This document shows positions 1 to 8,336 of a DNA stretch of 64,000 nt, piece after piece; within the stretch, counting starts at the first letter, position 1; each line of letters opens with the position of its first letter. Below the pieces are notes generated by a model, which saw only the letters and a program-made list of their open reading frames with translations, was not told the origin of the DNA and searched no databases. The translations under genes were made by a program, and so were the position numbers. The DNA comes from CPC320 sp002336405 (GTDB taxonomy: Bacteria; Pseudomonadota; Alphaproteobacteria; Rhodobacterales; Rhodobacteraceae): the NCBI GenBank assembly GCA_949372595.1, contig CASIAN010000008.1, positions 232,496 to 296,495 on the forward strand, given 5' to 3'.

Positions 1-671
1 AGCTGAAAGAATTCGGTGAAACCCGCCGCGGATGGTTGGGTGTTCGGATACAAGACGTCAGCGAAGATATGGTAGAGGCGGTAGACGGGCTGGATCAAGC
101 CGCAGGCGCAATGGTGTCGGACGTGCCCGAGGGTCCGGCGCTAGAGGCGGGTATGGAAGCCGGTGACATCATTCTGAGCTTTGATGGCAAACGCGTGGCA
201 GACACGCGGGGCTTGGTGCGTCAGGTTGGCAATACTCAGGTGGGTAAAACGGTCCGGGTTGTGGTATTGCGTGACGGTGTGTCCAAGACGTTGAAAATCG
301 TTTTGGGTCGCCGCGAAGACGCAGAGGCAGCAACGCCTGTGGTTCAGAAAACACCGGCAGAGCCTCAGAAAAAAGAAATTCTGGGATTGAGCCTGTCGAC
401 TTTGACCGATGAGTTGCGTGAACAATTGGAACTGGACGCTAAGGCCAGCGGTCTGGTGGTACAAAGTGTTGATGAAAAAAGTCAGGCGTTTGAAAAAGGT
501 CTGCGGGCTGGTGATATTATCACTGAGGCCGGGCAGCAGCCGGTCATCGAAATTTCTGATTTTGAAGGTCGGATTGCGGCCGCGAAAGAGGCGGGACGTA
601 AATCACTGCTTTTACTGGTGCGCAGGGCAGGCGATCCACGTTTTGTCGCATTGGGACTGGCCGAAAACTGA
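1..671 (+). CDS. Do/DegP-type periplasmic serine protease, C-terminal part (partial)
   Basis: The reading frame is already open at base 3 and ends at TGA 669-671, so only the last ~222 residues of the protein are in the window. They hold two PDZ domains. The first begins near RRGWLGVRIQDV and carries GMEAGDIILSFDGK. The second begins near EILGLSLSTL and carries GLRAGDIITEAGQQP. This PDZ-PDZ tail is typical of the DegP/DegQ/HtrA family, which degrades or refolds damaged envelope proteins. The trypsin-like catalytic domain with its His-Asp-Ser triad lies upstream and cannot be checked. DegP, DegQ and MucD cannot be told apart from the tail. A strong intrinsic terminator follows. Confidence 0.9.
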   Translation, partial: LKEFGETRRGWLGVRIQDVSEDMVEAVDGLDQAAGAMVSDVPEGPALEAGMEAGDIILSFDGKRVADTRGLVRQVGNTQVGKTVRVVVLRDGVSKTLKIVLGRREDAEAATPVVQKTPAEPQKKEILGLSLSTLTDELREQLELDAKASGLVVQSVDEKSQAFEKGLRAGDIITEAGQQPVIEISDFEGRIAAAKEAGRKSLLLLVRRAGDPRFVALGLAEN

Positions 672-718
672 TATCGAAACCCCAATGCGGTTGGCATTTT
701 GCCTGCCGGGTATGACAC

Positions 719-755
719 AGCGCCGCGGCAAAGATGTTCGCGGCGCTATTTTTTT
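719..755 (+). terminator. Intrinsic terminator of the DegP-type gene
   Basis: A perfect 9-bp stem (719-727 with 739-747) closes an 11-base loop and is followed by a run of T residues (749-755). It lies 48 bases after the protease stop. The right arm overlaps the stop codon of the convergent lipoprotein gene (746-748). Confidence 0.88.
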
Positions 756-1273
756 GCCAGCCTCAGCAGGCCCAAAGTTTCGGCGGTGCGCAGGCCCAGC
801 ACGTCGCTATTTATACCGTCTTTATGCTGCAGCGTCCGTATGGCGGTACGGGTTTCATCGGTCAGACGGCCATGGATTGCGCCGTGATAGAGCTTTTGGG
901 CTTTCAGGGCGTGCTGTAGCGCGGTGACTAGCGCCTTGTTCAGTTGGGCCGGGCAGAGTGTTTCAAACCACGCCTCATTGCGCTTTTTAACCATGACATG
1001 GCGGGTTTTCGTCTGGTATTGTGGTGTGGCCTTCGTCTGTTCATCAGATTGGGCGGGATTTTTTTGTAGCGGTACCCGCATCTGCCGGGTCACCGTGTCG
1101 AATTCTGCAGGTGTAATGTTTTTTTGCCAGCAGCTGCCTTTGGGCGCATCCATCGGACCGGACATGCCGGATGGCAGAAGCTCTGCCGCCTGTGTGTCAT
1201 ACCTCTGGCCGTCAACGCAGCCGACAGCGCCCCAGGTAACTGTCAAAAGTAGTGCGATTGTGCCTCGGCGCAT
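746..1273 (-). CDS. Peptidoglycan-binding lipoprotein (small, function unknown)
   Basis: A protein of 175 residues. The start at 1273 is preferred because GAGGGG sits 7 bases upstream and the N-terminus then reads as a compact lipoprotein signal ending in the lipobox-like AVGC (Cys near residue 19). An in-frame ATG at 1297 would add 8 residues. The last ~60 residues (from ALVTALQHAL, with the GRLTDETRTAIRTLQ segment) look like a PG_binding_1 repeat. The predicted role is an envelope lipoprotein that touches the cell wall; no catalytic domain is visible. It begins 27 bases after the stop of the OB-fold gene on the same strand, so it probably shares that gene's LexA-controlled promoter. Its 3' end faces the protease gene. 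Confidence 0.72.
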   Translation of the reverse strand: MRRGTIALLLTVTWGAVGCVDGQRYDTQAAELLPSGMSGPMDAPKGSCWQKNITPAEFDTVTRQMRVPLQKNPAQSDEQTKATPQYQTKTRHVMVKKRNEAWFETLCPAQLNKALVTALQHALKAQKLYHGAIHGRLTDETRTAIRTLQHKDGINSDVLGLRTAETLGLLRLAKK

Positions 1274-1300
1274 GCGCAAACCCCTCAAACCGATCATGGA

Positions 1301-1711
1301 TTAACCATAGCGCGTTTTGTCGTCCGTTGAAAGTGGCAGAACCGGTGTCAGGAGGTGATCGAGCATGGGTGAGATATCTTCTATGTTTTGAGCAATCACA
1401 TGGGTGACACCCTCGGCGCGCTGCAGCGTGCCGGTGACCCGTAACAGGCGCGCCGAGGTCACGGCTCTGCGGCTGTGCTCAAAGAGTTTGCGCCATACAA
1501 TGACATTGACGGTGCCGGTCTCATCTTCGAGGGTAATGAAAATCACTCCTTTTGCGGTGCCGGGGCGTTGCCGCAAAATGACCAGCCCCGCCACGGTGAT
1601 CCGAGCTCCGTTTGGTGGAGCGTGCAGTTCGGTTGCGACTATGGCTGAAGGCGGGCGCGGCCAATGAGCGTGATTATGATTATAAGGCGACGTAGATGTA
1701 TATTGCTGCAT
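1301..1711 (-). CDS. Stand-alone OB-fold protein matching the C-terminal tail of DnaE2
   Basis: A protein of 136 residues from the ATG at 1711. Residues ~40-128 match the last part of error-prone DNA polymerase DnaE2 (ImuC): VAGLVILRQRPGTAKGVIF, then LEDETGTVNVIVW, and near the end GVTHVIAQNIEDISPML. In DnaE2 this is the OB-fold after the polymerase and helix-hairpin-helix parts. No PHP, polymerase or finger domain lies upstream, so the gene is either a remnant of dnaE2 or an independent small gene. Its own LexA box and promoter elements directly before the ATG favour a retained gene. The reading frame is also open further upstream (to 1810), but the DnaE2-like match and the promoter support the start at 1711. 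Confidence 0.68.
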   Translation of the reverse strand: MQQYTSTSPYNHNHAHWPRPPSAIVATELHAPPNGARITVAGLVILRQRPGTAKGVIFITLEDETGTVNVIVWRKLFEHSRRAVTSARLLRVTGTLQRAEGVTHVIAQNIEDISPMLDHLLTPVLPLSTDDKTRYG

Positions 1712-1713
1712 GA

Positions 1714-1746
1714 GAACAAAAATAGAACATTTTGTGGGTTTTGCAA
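1714..1746 (-). promoter_or_regulatory. LexA (SOS) box within a sigma-70-type promoter
   Basis: Bases 1714-1728 read GAAC-N7-GAAC on the plus strand, which is GTTC-N7-GTTC in the direction of the gene. That is the LexA operator of alphaproteobacteria. On the minus strand a TTGCAA (-35) at 1746-1741 and a TATTTT (-10) at 1724-1719 are separated by 16 bases, and the box covers the -10. Transcription would start at about 1712, next to the ATG at 1711, so the mRNA may be leaderless. No Shine-Dalgarno sequence is present before that ATG. Confidence 0.75.
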
Positions 1747-1833
1747 GCTTTCTCAGGACCGGTTGCAAAAAGTCCTGTTGGTGTTTAGACCGCTTAAATA
1801 AGCAATCCAATTTATATCAGGAGCCTGCGAGAG

Positions 1834-2157
1834 ATGGCGAAAATCACGTATATCGAGCACAATGGCACATCCCATACAGTTAACGTCTCAAACGGTCTGA
1901 CCGTTATGGAAGGGGCGAGAGATAACAATATTCCAGGCATCGAAGCTGATTGTGGCGGCGCTTGTGCCTGTTCGACCTGTCATGTCTATGTTGATGCAGG
2001 CTGGACCGATAAGATACCCGCCATGGATGATATGGAGCGGGACATGCTTGATTTTGCATTTGAACCAGACCTTTCGCGCTCGCGGTTGACGTGTCAATTA
2101 ACGGTAAGCGACGCGTTGGATGGGTTGGTTGTCAACATGCCAGAGCGCCAGATCTGA
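1834..2157 (+). CDS. 2Fe-2S ferredoxin, FdVI / adrenodoxin type
   Basis: A protein of 107 residues with AGGAG about 10 bases before the ATG. It has the adrenodoxin-type cluster pattern DCGGACACSTCHVYV, with a fourth Cys near the C-terminus in SRLTCQL. The length and the acidic segment MDDMERDMLDFAFEPD fit the ferredoxins of Rhodobacter (FdVI) that pass electrons from an NAD(P)H ferredoxin reductase to cytochrome P450s or into iron-sulfur and haem synthesis. It is soluble and cytoplasmic. No reductase or P450 gene lies beside it, so its partner is not known from this window. Confidence 0.92.
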   Translation: MAKITYIEHNGTSHTVNVSNGLTVMEGARDNNIPGIEADCGGACACSTCHVYVDAGWTDKIPAMDDMERDMLDFAFEPDLSRSRLTCQLTVSDALDGLVVNMPERQI

Positions 2158-2265
2158 ACAGGTTTGTTTGGGTGGGCTTACCCCGCTCAATGTTTTATGA
2201 TGGATTTTTGTGAGGGGTCAGCCCAAAGGGTTTGTCCAAAATTTCCGCATTGGCTGTGGTGCCGC

Positions 2266-3531
2266 CTACTGCAAAGCTTTCCAACCGATATCAGGCCGGT
2301 AAAACCCATCTGGCCAATCGATCTGATCGATCAGGGCATAGGCTCTGTCACGCGCCTGTTGCAGACTGTCGCCGCGCGCCGTGACATTTAGCACTCGCCC
2401 GCCGTTGGCCTCAATACCATCTTTTCCCATGGTGGTACCGGCATGGAAACACATGTGCATGCTGTCTTCGGGTAAAGCATCCAGCCCTTTGATTACAGTG
2501 CCTTTTTCATAGGCTCCAGGATAGCCGTTGGCGGCCATCACCACGGTCAGCGCGTGATCGTTGGCCCAGTTGATCCGTTGTTGTGACAGGCGGCCTTGAG
2601 CGGTGGCCTGCATTAAATCCAGGGCTTGTGCACCAAGCCGCATCATCAAAACCTGACATTCTGGATCACCGAAGCGGGCGTTATATTCCACTAGTTTGGG
2701 CCGACCGTCTTTGATCATCAGCCCGGCATAGAGAACGCCGTGATAGGGCATGCCGCGCCGCGCCATTTCGGCCATCGTCGGCGCAATAATCTCGTCGAGG
2801 GCTTTTTGTGCCACTGCATCTGTCAATACTGGCGCCGGAGAATAGGCCCCCATGCCGCCGGTATTGGGGCCGGTGTCGCCCGTGCCAACGCGTTTGTGGT
2901 CTTGCGCGGTGCCGATTGGCAAAAGGTCGGTGCCATCGCAAAGGATGAAAAACGATGCTTCTTGGCCATCGAGAAACTCTTCGATCACCACCTCGGCGCC
3001 AGCGCTGCCAAAAGTGCCGTCAAACATCTCGTCAACGGCATTGAGGGCGGTGGCCTCGTCGAAGGCGACAATCACGCCCTTGCCAGCTGCCAAGCCGTCG
3101 GCTTTGACCACAATCGGCGCACCTTGGGCGCGGATATAGTCTTTGGCGGCTTTGGCTTGGGTAAAGTGACCATAGGCCGCCGTTGGGGCATTGACGGCGT
3201 CGCAGATTTGCTTGGTGAAATTTTTGCTGCCTTCAAGGGCTGCGGCTGCTTGTGAGGGCCCAAAGACCAAAAACCCCGCCGTACGAAGATCGTCGCTGAC
3301 CCCGGCGACCAGAGGCGCCTCAGGGCCAATGATGACGAAATCAATTGCATTGGCTGTGGCAAATCCAACGACCGCAGCGCTGTTTTCGATGTCCAATGCG
3401 GCGCATTCCGCCAAGCCTGCGATGCCGGCATTGCCCGGTGCCACGATCAAACGGTCGCATTTGGGGTTTTGTTTTACGGCCCAGACCAGTGCATGTTCGC
3501 GGCCACCGCCGCCGAGGATAAGAATATTCAT
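2266..3531 (-). CDS. purD: Phosphoribosylamine-glycine ligase (GAR synthetase)
   Basis: A protein of 421 residues, the usual PurD length. The start at ATG 3531 is chosen because it begins MNILILGGGGREHAL and has AGGAG 10 bases upstream; a GTG at 3540 is possible. Visible parts are the N-terminal Rossmann-like domain (GGGGREHALVWAV, then APGNAGIAG), an ATP-grasp core (KADGLAAGKGV and EYNARFGDPECQVLM) and a C-terminal domain. It joins glycine to phosphoribosylamine with ATP in the second step of purine synthesis. It stands alone and diverges from xseA, with ~78 bases between the starts. No purine riboswitch is seen upstream. Confidence 0.97.
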   Translation of the reverse strand: MNILILGGGGREHALVWAVKQNPKCDRLIVAPGNAGIAGLAECAALDIENSAAVVGFATANAIDFVIIGPEAPLVAGVSDDLRTAGFLVFGPSQAAAALEGSKNFTKQICDAVNAPTAAYGHFTQAKAAKDYIRAQGAPIVVKADGLAAGKGVIVAFDEATALNAVDEMFDGTFGSAGAEVVIEEFLDGQEASFFILCDGTDLLPIGTAQDHKRVGTGDTGPNTGGMGAYSPAPVLTDAVAQKALDEIIAPTMAEMARRGMPYHGVLYAGLMIKDGRPKLVEYNARFGDPECQVLMMRLGAQALDLMQATAQGRLSQQRINWANDHALTVVMAANGYPGAYEKGTVIKGLDALPEDSMHMCFHAGTTMGKDGIEANGGRVLNVTARGDSLQQARDRAYALIDQIDWPDGFYRPDIGWKALQ

Positions 3532-3609
3532 GAAATGCACGCTCCTGCTTGGCCTTCGCTCGTAGGCGTTCTAAGCTGTGGCAAACCCAGTGGCAAGAAG
3601 TGAGACCGC

Positions 3610-5166
3610 ATGTCTGATTTAATTGATGACCCGCGTGAGGGGCTGAACGAACCTGAATTCAACGTAACTGAAATTTCTGGCGCAATTAAGCGGATGATAG
3701 AGGGTGGGTTTTCGCATGTGCGCATCCGTGGCGAGGTGGGCCGCGTGTCGATGCCGCGCTCGGGTCATATCTATCTAGACCTCAAAGATGATAAATCGGT
3801 AATTTCTGCCGTGGTCTGGAAAGGCGTGGCCGGGCGTTTGGCGACCCGCCCTGAAGAGGGGCTTGAGGTGGTGGCGACCGGGCGGATCACGACCTTTGGT
3901 GGCCAGTCAAAATATCAGTTGGTGATCGAGGATCTGAAACCTGCCGGGGTTGGGGCCTTGATGGCAATGCTGGAAAAGCGCAAGGCTGCCCTGCAGGCCG
4001 AGGGGCTGTTTGAGGCTGCGCGCAAATCGGCCTTGCCCTATCTGCCTGATGTGATCGGCGTCATTACCTCGCCGTCGGGTGCGGTAATCCGTGATATTCT
4101 GCACCGGTTGCGTGATCGCTTTCCCCGCAAGGTGTTAATCTGGCCGGTGGCGGTTCAGGGCAAGAGCTGTGCCTCCGAGGTGACCCGAGCCATTGAAGGT
4201 TTTAACGCGATGACGCCGGGTGGCGCGCTGCCGCGGCCGGATTTGCTGATTGTGGCGCGGGGTGGCGGATCGCTGGAGGATCTGTGGGGATTTAACGAAG
4301 AAAACGTTGCCCGCGCCACGGCGGCGTCGCAGATACCGCTGATTTCGGCCGTTGGACATGAAACCGACACCACATTGATTGATTTTGTCTCGGATGTGCG
4401 GGCGCCCACCCCGACGGCGGCGGCGGAACTGGCGGTGCCGGTGCGCCATGAACTGCTGGCGCTGGTGGCCGGTCAAGAGGCGCGGATGGCGCAAGCGCTG
4501 AGCAACCTGTTGAGCATGCGGCGCCAACGGTTGCGTGATTTGGGGCGGGCTCTGCCGCGTCCTGACGGTCTTTTGGAAACACCACGACAGAAGCTTGATC
4601 TCTGGGGCGATCGCCTGCCGGCTGGATTGATCCAACTGGTGCAACTGCGACGCCTAAGGGTGTCTGAACGCGCGGGCAGTCTGCGTCCGGCGCTTTTGCA
4701 AAGGGCGGTGCGCGGCGAAGACAAGCGGTTGCAGGCGCTCGCACCGCGTTTGCCTCAGGGGTTGATGCGGGTTGTGGCCACCAAACGCGAAGCGTTGGGG
4801 CGGCGCAGCGACCGGTTGAACGTGGCCCCATTGCATCAAGATTTGGGACGTAAATCAAAAGATTTGGCACGGCTTGCGGGTCGGCTGTCGGATGCGGGCA
4901 CCCGTCAAACAGACAGCTGGCAAGAACGGATTGCAGCGCTGGATCGATTGCGCGAAACGCTGGGCTATAAGGCGACCCTGCGCCGGGGCTATGCGGTTGT
5001 GCATGGTGACGGCCGTGTCGTGACCACAAAAAAAGCCGCCAGTGGTGCAACGGAGTTGGAGGTGGAGTTTGCCGACGGTCGCATGCAGTTGGCTGGAAAA
5101 TCTGCCCGCAGGGTAAGCAAGCCCGACCCAGAGGCTGGCCCCCCCCAGCAGGGCGATCTGTTTTAG
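3610..5166 (+). CDS. xseA: Exodeoxyribonuclease VII large subunit
   Basis: A protein of 518 residues, longer than the ~450 of E. coli XseA. It begins with the N-terminal OB-fold (FNVTEISGAIKRMIEGGF, then RSGHIYLDLKD). The catalytic core follows, with GVITSPSGAVIRDILHRL, ARGGGSLEDLWGFNEE and SAVGHETDTTLIDFVSDVRA. A long helical arm rich in Arg, Leu and Gln (about residues 275-430) and the C-terminal LRRGYAVV segment complete it. With XseB it degrades single-stranded DNA from both ends. xseB is not in the window. The extra length lies in the helical part and tail. Confidence 0.96.
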   Translation: MSDLIDDPREGLNEPEFNVTEISGAIKRMIEGGFSHVRIRGEVGRVSMPRSGHIYLDLKDDKSVISAVVWKGVAGRLATRPEEGLEVVATGRITTFGGQSKYQLVIEDLKPAGVGALMAMLEKRKAALQAEGLFEAARKSALPYLPDVIGVITSPSGAVIRDILHRLRDRFPRKVLIWPVAVQGKSCASEVTRAIEGFNAMTPGGALPRPDLLIVARGGGSLEDLWGFNEENVARATAASQIPLISAVGHETDTTLIDFVSDVRAPTPTAAAELAVPVRHELLALVAGQEARMAQALSNLLSMRRQRLRDLGRALPRPDGLLETPRQKLDLWGDRLPAGLIQLVQLRRLRVSERAGSLRPALLQRAVRGEDKRLQALAPRLPQGLMRVVATKREALGRRSDRLNVAPLHQDLGRKSKDLARLAGRLSDAGTRQTDSWQERIAALDRLRETLGYKATLRRGYAVVHGDGRVVTTKKAASGATELEVEFADGRMQLAGKSARRVSKPDPEAGPPQQGDLF

Positions 5167-5186
5167 CGCCAGCGGTATCAGCCGAA

Positions 5187-6184
5187 TTACGAACAGGTGT
5201 CCGGGTCGGCGAATTGGCGCTGGTAGGCAGTGGCGCCAGTGCCCAGAACGCTTTGAAATGTGCGGTTCAGCCGCTGCGCGTCGCCAAAGCCACTGTGTTT
5301 GAGCACCCGTGCCATCGGCAGACCGCTCAACAATCGGTCACAGACATGTCTGACGCGGATGTGTTCCAGAAATTTCATTGCAGACAGGCCGGTGTCGCGC
5401 TTGAAATGACGCGACAAACTGCGCGGTGTCATATGGGCGCATGCAGCCATTTCGGTCAATGTCCAAGAGGCTTGTGGGGTTTCAAACATTGCATCGATCA
5501 ATCTGCCCAAGCCGCCTTGTGTCGCAAACTGGCCTTTAAGTGTTGGGGCGAATTGGCGCTGCCCGCCGGTGCGGTGCATCGAGACCACCAGTTCTTGTGC
5601 CACCCGCAGCGCACACTCGCTGCCACAGTCTTGCCGGATCAGTTTCAGCGCCATGTCGATCCCCGTCGTCACACCGGCAGAGGTGCACAGCCCGTCTTGT
5701 ACGATATAGATTCTGTCCAAATCCCAGTGAACGGCCGGAAACCGGCGCGTGATCTGCTTTTGACGTGACCAATGGGTGGCGGCGGGTTTGCCGTCTAGAA
5801 TGCCGGAATTTGCCAGTAATAACGCCCCCGAACAGACGGCTGCCAGACGACCGCCCGGGTGGTGCAAATGCCAGTCCCCGATCAGGGTTTTAAGTTTGGG
5901 GTCTTCGAGTGCTGTGTCGATGCCAACGCCACCGGGGATCAGTAAATCATGTGGCACTGGGTGCTGTCGGTCTGGCTTGACATCGTTGTGATGGACGCAT
6001 CTGCCACCAGAGATAACCCGCAGCTTGCACGCACCGCTGGGCCATCGATCGAGATATAGCGCAGCCCATAGGCTTTGATCCCGTCGATATACGCCGTGCT
6101 AAAAGTCTGTGCGGGACCAGCCACATCCAGCACATTAATGCCATCAAACAGCAACACATCGATCTGGCGGCGTATTTTGTCCAT
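5187..6184 (-). pseudogene. GlxA-type AraC-family regulator (DJ-1/PfpI + HTH), frameshifted
   Basis: Two overlapping frames make up one GlxA-type regulator. The first (6184 down to ~5975) starts MDKIRRQIDVLLFDG and carries the first half of the DJ-1/PfpI-like sensor domain. The second (~5970 to 5187) continues with PHDLLIPGGVGIDTAL and AVCSGALLLANSGILDGKPA, then the AraC-type HTH (MTPRSLSRHFKRDTGLSAMK and FGDAQRLNRTFQ). They join in the stretch ~5950-5990, after ADASI, by a one-base frame change. If real, this removes the DNA-binding half; a sequencing error cannot be excluded. The MFS transporter is transcribed divergently, as expected for a local regulator and its target. Confidence 0.8.
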
Positions 6185-6260
6185 AATTGATAAGACTATG
6201 ACGTTTAAGCCAGGTGGAAAACATATAGAGTTGTGTCAGTTCCAACATAGGGGTCCACCG

Positions 6261-7424
6261 GTGTTTACGCGTAATTTCAAGTTGATTTTGATCACAAATG
6301 TTATCCTGAGCACAGCCATGCCGATGTTGGTGCTGCTTGGGGCGCTGGCCGGTGCGGCGCTGTCTCCTGTGGCCTATGCCGCCACAATACCGCCGTCGGT
6401 ACAAATATTGGCAGCGGTTTTGGCGGCGGCGCCGATGTCGCTTTATATGGGGCGGGTTGGCCGCAAAAAAGGGTTCGTTCTGGCGGCTGTCTTGTTGGCA
6501 GCGGGTGGATTATTGGGCGTTTTTGCGATGATCCTGCAGCATTTTATTTTGCTCTGTGTTGCGCATTTTGTCATGGGGGCGGCTTTTGTCGGTATTAATT
6601 TCCTGCGTTTTGCTGCCGCAGAGGCGGTGTCAGGGCGTTGGACGTCGAACGCCATTTCCTTTACCTTGGCCTCGGGTTTGATTGCTGCTTTTATTGGGCC
6701 TGAAGTGTTTTCGGCCACGAAAGATATGCTGCCATCGGGGGCCTATGCAGGCGCTTATGCTGCGATCGCCGTGCTTGGCAGCTTTGGGGTATTTCCGATT
6801 TTGGCGTTGCGTGGCCTGCCACCCGTTGCCAAGGAGGGGGGCGTAAAGGGGCGGGCTTATGCTTTGTTTATGCGCCCAAAAATTGCAATAGCCGTGGCTG
6901 GAGCAGCGGTGTCTCAGGCGGTGATGGCGCTGTTGATGACGCCGACAGCTTTGGCGATGGTGGGCTGTGGCTTTGCCGAGGATCAGGCGGCTGATGTGAT
7001 CAAATGGCATGTGGTTGCGATGTTTGCGCCGGGGTTTTTTACCGGCGCGCTGATCCAGCGCTTTGGCGTTATGGTTATCATCTCAACTGGTATGCTGGCT
7101 TTGGCAGCGGCGGCGATGTTTGCGATGGCAGGCCTTGCGCTGTGGCAGTTTTACCTGTCGTTGATCCTGACCGGTTTGGGATGGAGTTTTGGCTACATTG
7201 GCAGCACGTCGTTGTTGCAATCGACGCTTACCCCGGCCGAGAGGCCGCTTGTTCAAGGGGCCAACGACACGCTGATTGCTGTGGCGTCTTCGGTGGCTTC
7301 TCTGGTATCTGGTGTGCTGTATTTCAGTGTCGGCTGGGCGGCGCTGGCGGCATCGGTCCTACCGCTGATTGCGCTTGCACTGCTGTTTTTGGCGTGGCAC
7401 GTGCGCCCAGCCAAATCTCCGTAA
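6261..7424 (+). CDS. Major facilitator superfamily transporter
   Basis: A protein of 387 residues from GTG 6261, which has AGGGG 7 bases before it and puts the first membrane helix directly after RNFKLI. An ATG at 6198 would add 21 residues that look like leader. About 12 hydrophobic segments are visible. The loop after helix 2 reads MGRVGRKKGF, a form of the MFS loop 2-3 motif (GxxxDRxGRR-like). The halves are split by a polar stretch near LPPVAKEGGVKGRAY. The substrate cannot be predicted; the divergent GlxA-type regulator suggests inducible export or uptake of a small organic compound. Confidence 0.88.
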   Translation: MFTRNFKLILITNVILSTAMPMLVLLGALAGAALSPVAYAATIPPSVQILAAVLAAAPMSLYMGRVGRKKGFVLAAVLLAAGGLLGVFAMILQHFILLCVAHFVMGAAFVGINFLRFAAAEAVSGRWTSNAISFTLASGLIAAFIGPEVFSATKDMLPSGAYAGAYAAIAVLGSFGVFPILALRGLPPVAKEGGVKGRAYALFMRPKIAIAVAGAAVSQAVMALLMTPTALAMVGCGFAEDQAADVIKWHVVAMFAPGFFTGALIQRFGVMVIISTGMLALAAAAMFAMAGLALWQFYLSLILTGLGWSFGYIGSTSLLQSTLTPAERPLVQGANDTLIAVASSVASLVSGVLYFSVGWAALAASVLPLIALALLFLAWHVRPAKSP

Positions 7425-7674
7425 CCCTTTGCAAGGTTAGTTTGTTTGAAAATTTAGCCCGGTGCACCTTATCGCCAGAGATTATAATGCTGTTACCCTT
7501 GCCTTTGCCACGGTCTAAAATTGGGGCTTGCAACTATTTAAGACGTGGCTCTCTGCGGTAGGCTGTTGCCTGCTCACCCGGATAATTGGGAAACGTTGGT
7601 CAGGGCAAAAAGTATTTGGGTGAGCGCAGTGACACTTGCCCTCACAGTTGTATGTCGTGGCATTTTTGGTGGGT

Positions 7675-8127
7675 CTATACCCCAACGCCGGGTCCATGGC
7701 ACTGCATTGGGGCAGCGTTTGGCTGGGCCTCATAAAGCGTGTCTTGTTCGGTTTCGCCAGCGGCGCTTTTGAACTGCGCTTTCAGCCCGTCTGGGGTTTT
7801 GAAAAACTGCCAGCACTGTGGCTCGACAGTGTCTTCATAGACAAAGCAGATATAATTTCTGCCGGCTTCAAACCAGCGACCCTGCTGGCATACCCCGTCC
7901 AAAAAGGACCACTCTACACGGCGCTTGCCAAAATATCGCTCGGCGCCATACGTCTCACCTTCGCTGTTGAAATACAGTGTTTTGCCAGTTGTATAGGCCT
8001 CAAATTCGGCCGCTGTCATTGGGCTTTGCGCGAAAGCCGGGCCAATTGCCGAGCTTAACACTGGGGCGAGCAAAGCGGTGAAGCATATGGAGAACATGAG
8101 AAGGCAAATACGCATACGCAACAGCAT
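7675..8127 (-). CDS. Conserved periplasmic protein of unknown function
   Basis: A protein of 150 residues with a clear Sec signal peptide (about residues 1-34, cleavage after GPAFAQ). The mature part begins MTAAEFEAYTTGKTLYF and is rich in Tyr, Trp and Phe. It has three Cys residues before the tail (GVCQQGRW, YICFVYED, QCWQFF), which could form disulfides in the periplasm, and one more near the end. The text resembles small secreted proteins common in Rhodobacteraceae, but no function is known to me. It is monocistronic. The start at ATG 8127 has no good Shine-Dalgarno; an ATG at 8115 is the alternative. Confidence 0.78.
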   Translation of the reverse strand: MLLRMRICLLMFSICFTALLAPVLSSAIGPAFAQSPMTAAEFEAYTTGKTLYFNSEGETYGAERYFGKRRVEWSFLDGVCQQGRWFEAGRNYICFVYEDTVEPQCWQFFKTPDGLKAQFKSAAGETEQDTLYEAQPNAAPMQCHGPGVGV

Positions 8128-8336
8128 GTCATGAATTGTATCAGGAGGAAAGTGCCTGCGCGGGTAACATTATGAAGCCCTTTGTATGAAATATGCTGGG
8201 CAAAATCGGTCGGTTTTGATCTGTCAGACTGCATTTGTTGATAATTGTACCAGGGTTTGTGCGATCGGTAGTCGGCAATGCCTTTCATCTTTTGCCAATC
8301 CGCATTAGGGAAATACACGGACCTGCGGAGGCACGA

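Noticed and set aside
4135..5050. Long antisense frames across xseA
   Set aside because: They are mirror frames of a GC-rich gene with no family match; xseA is certain.
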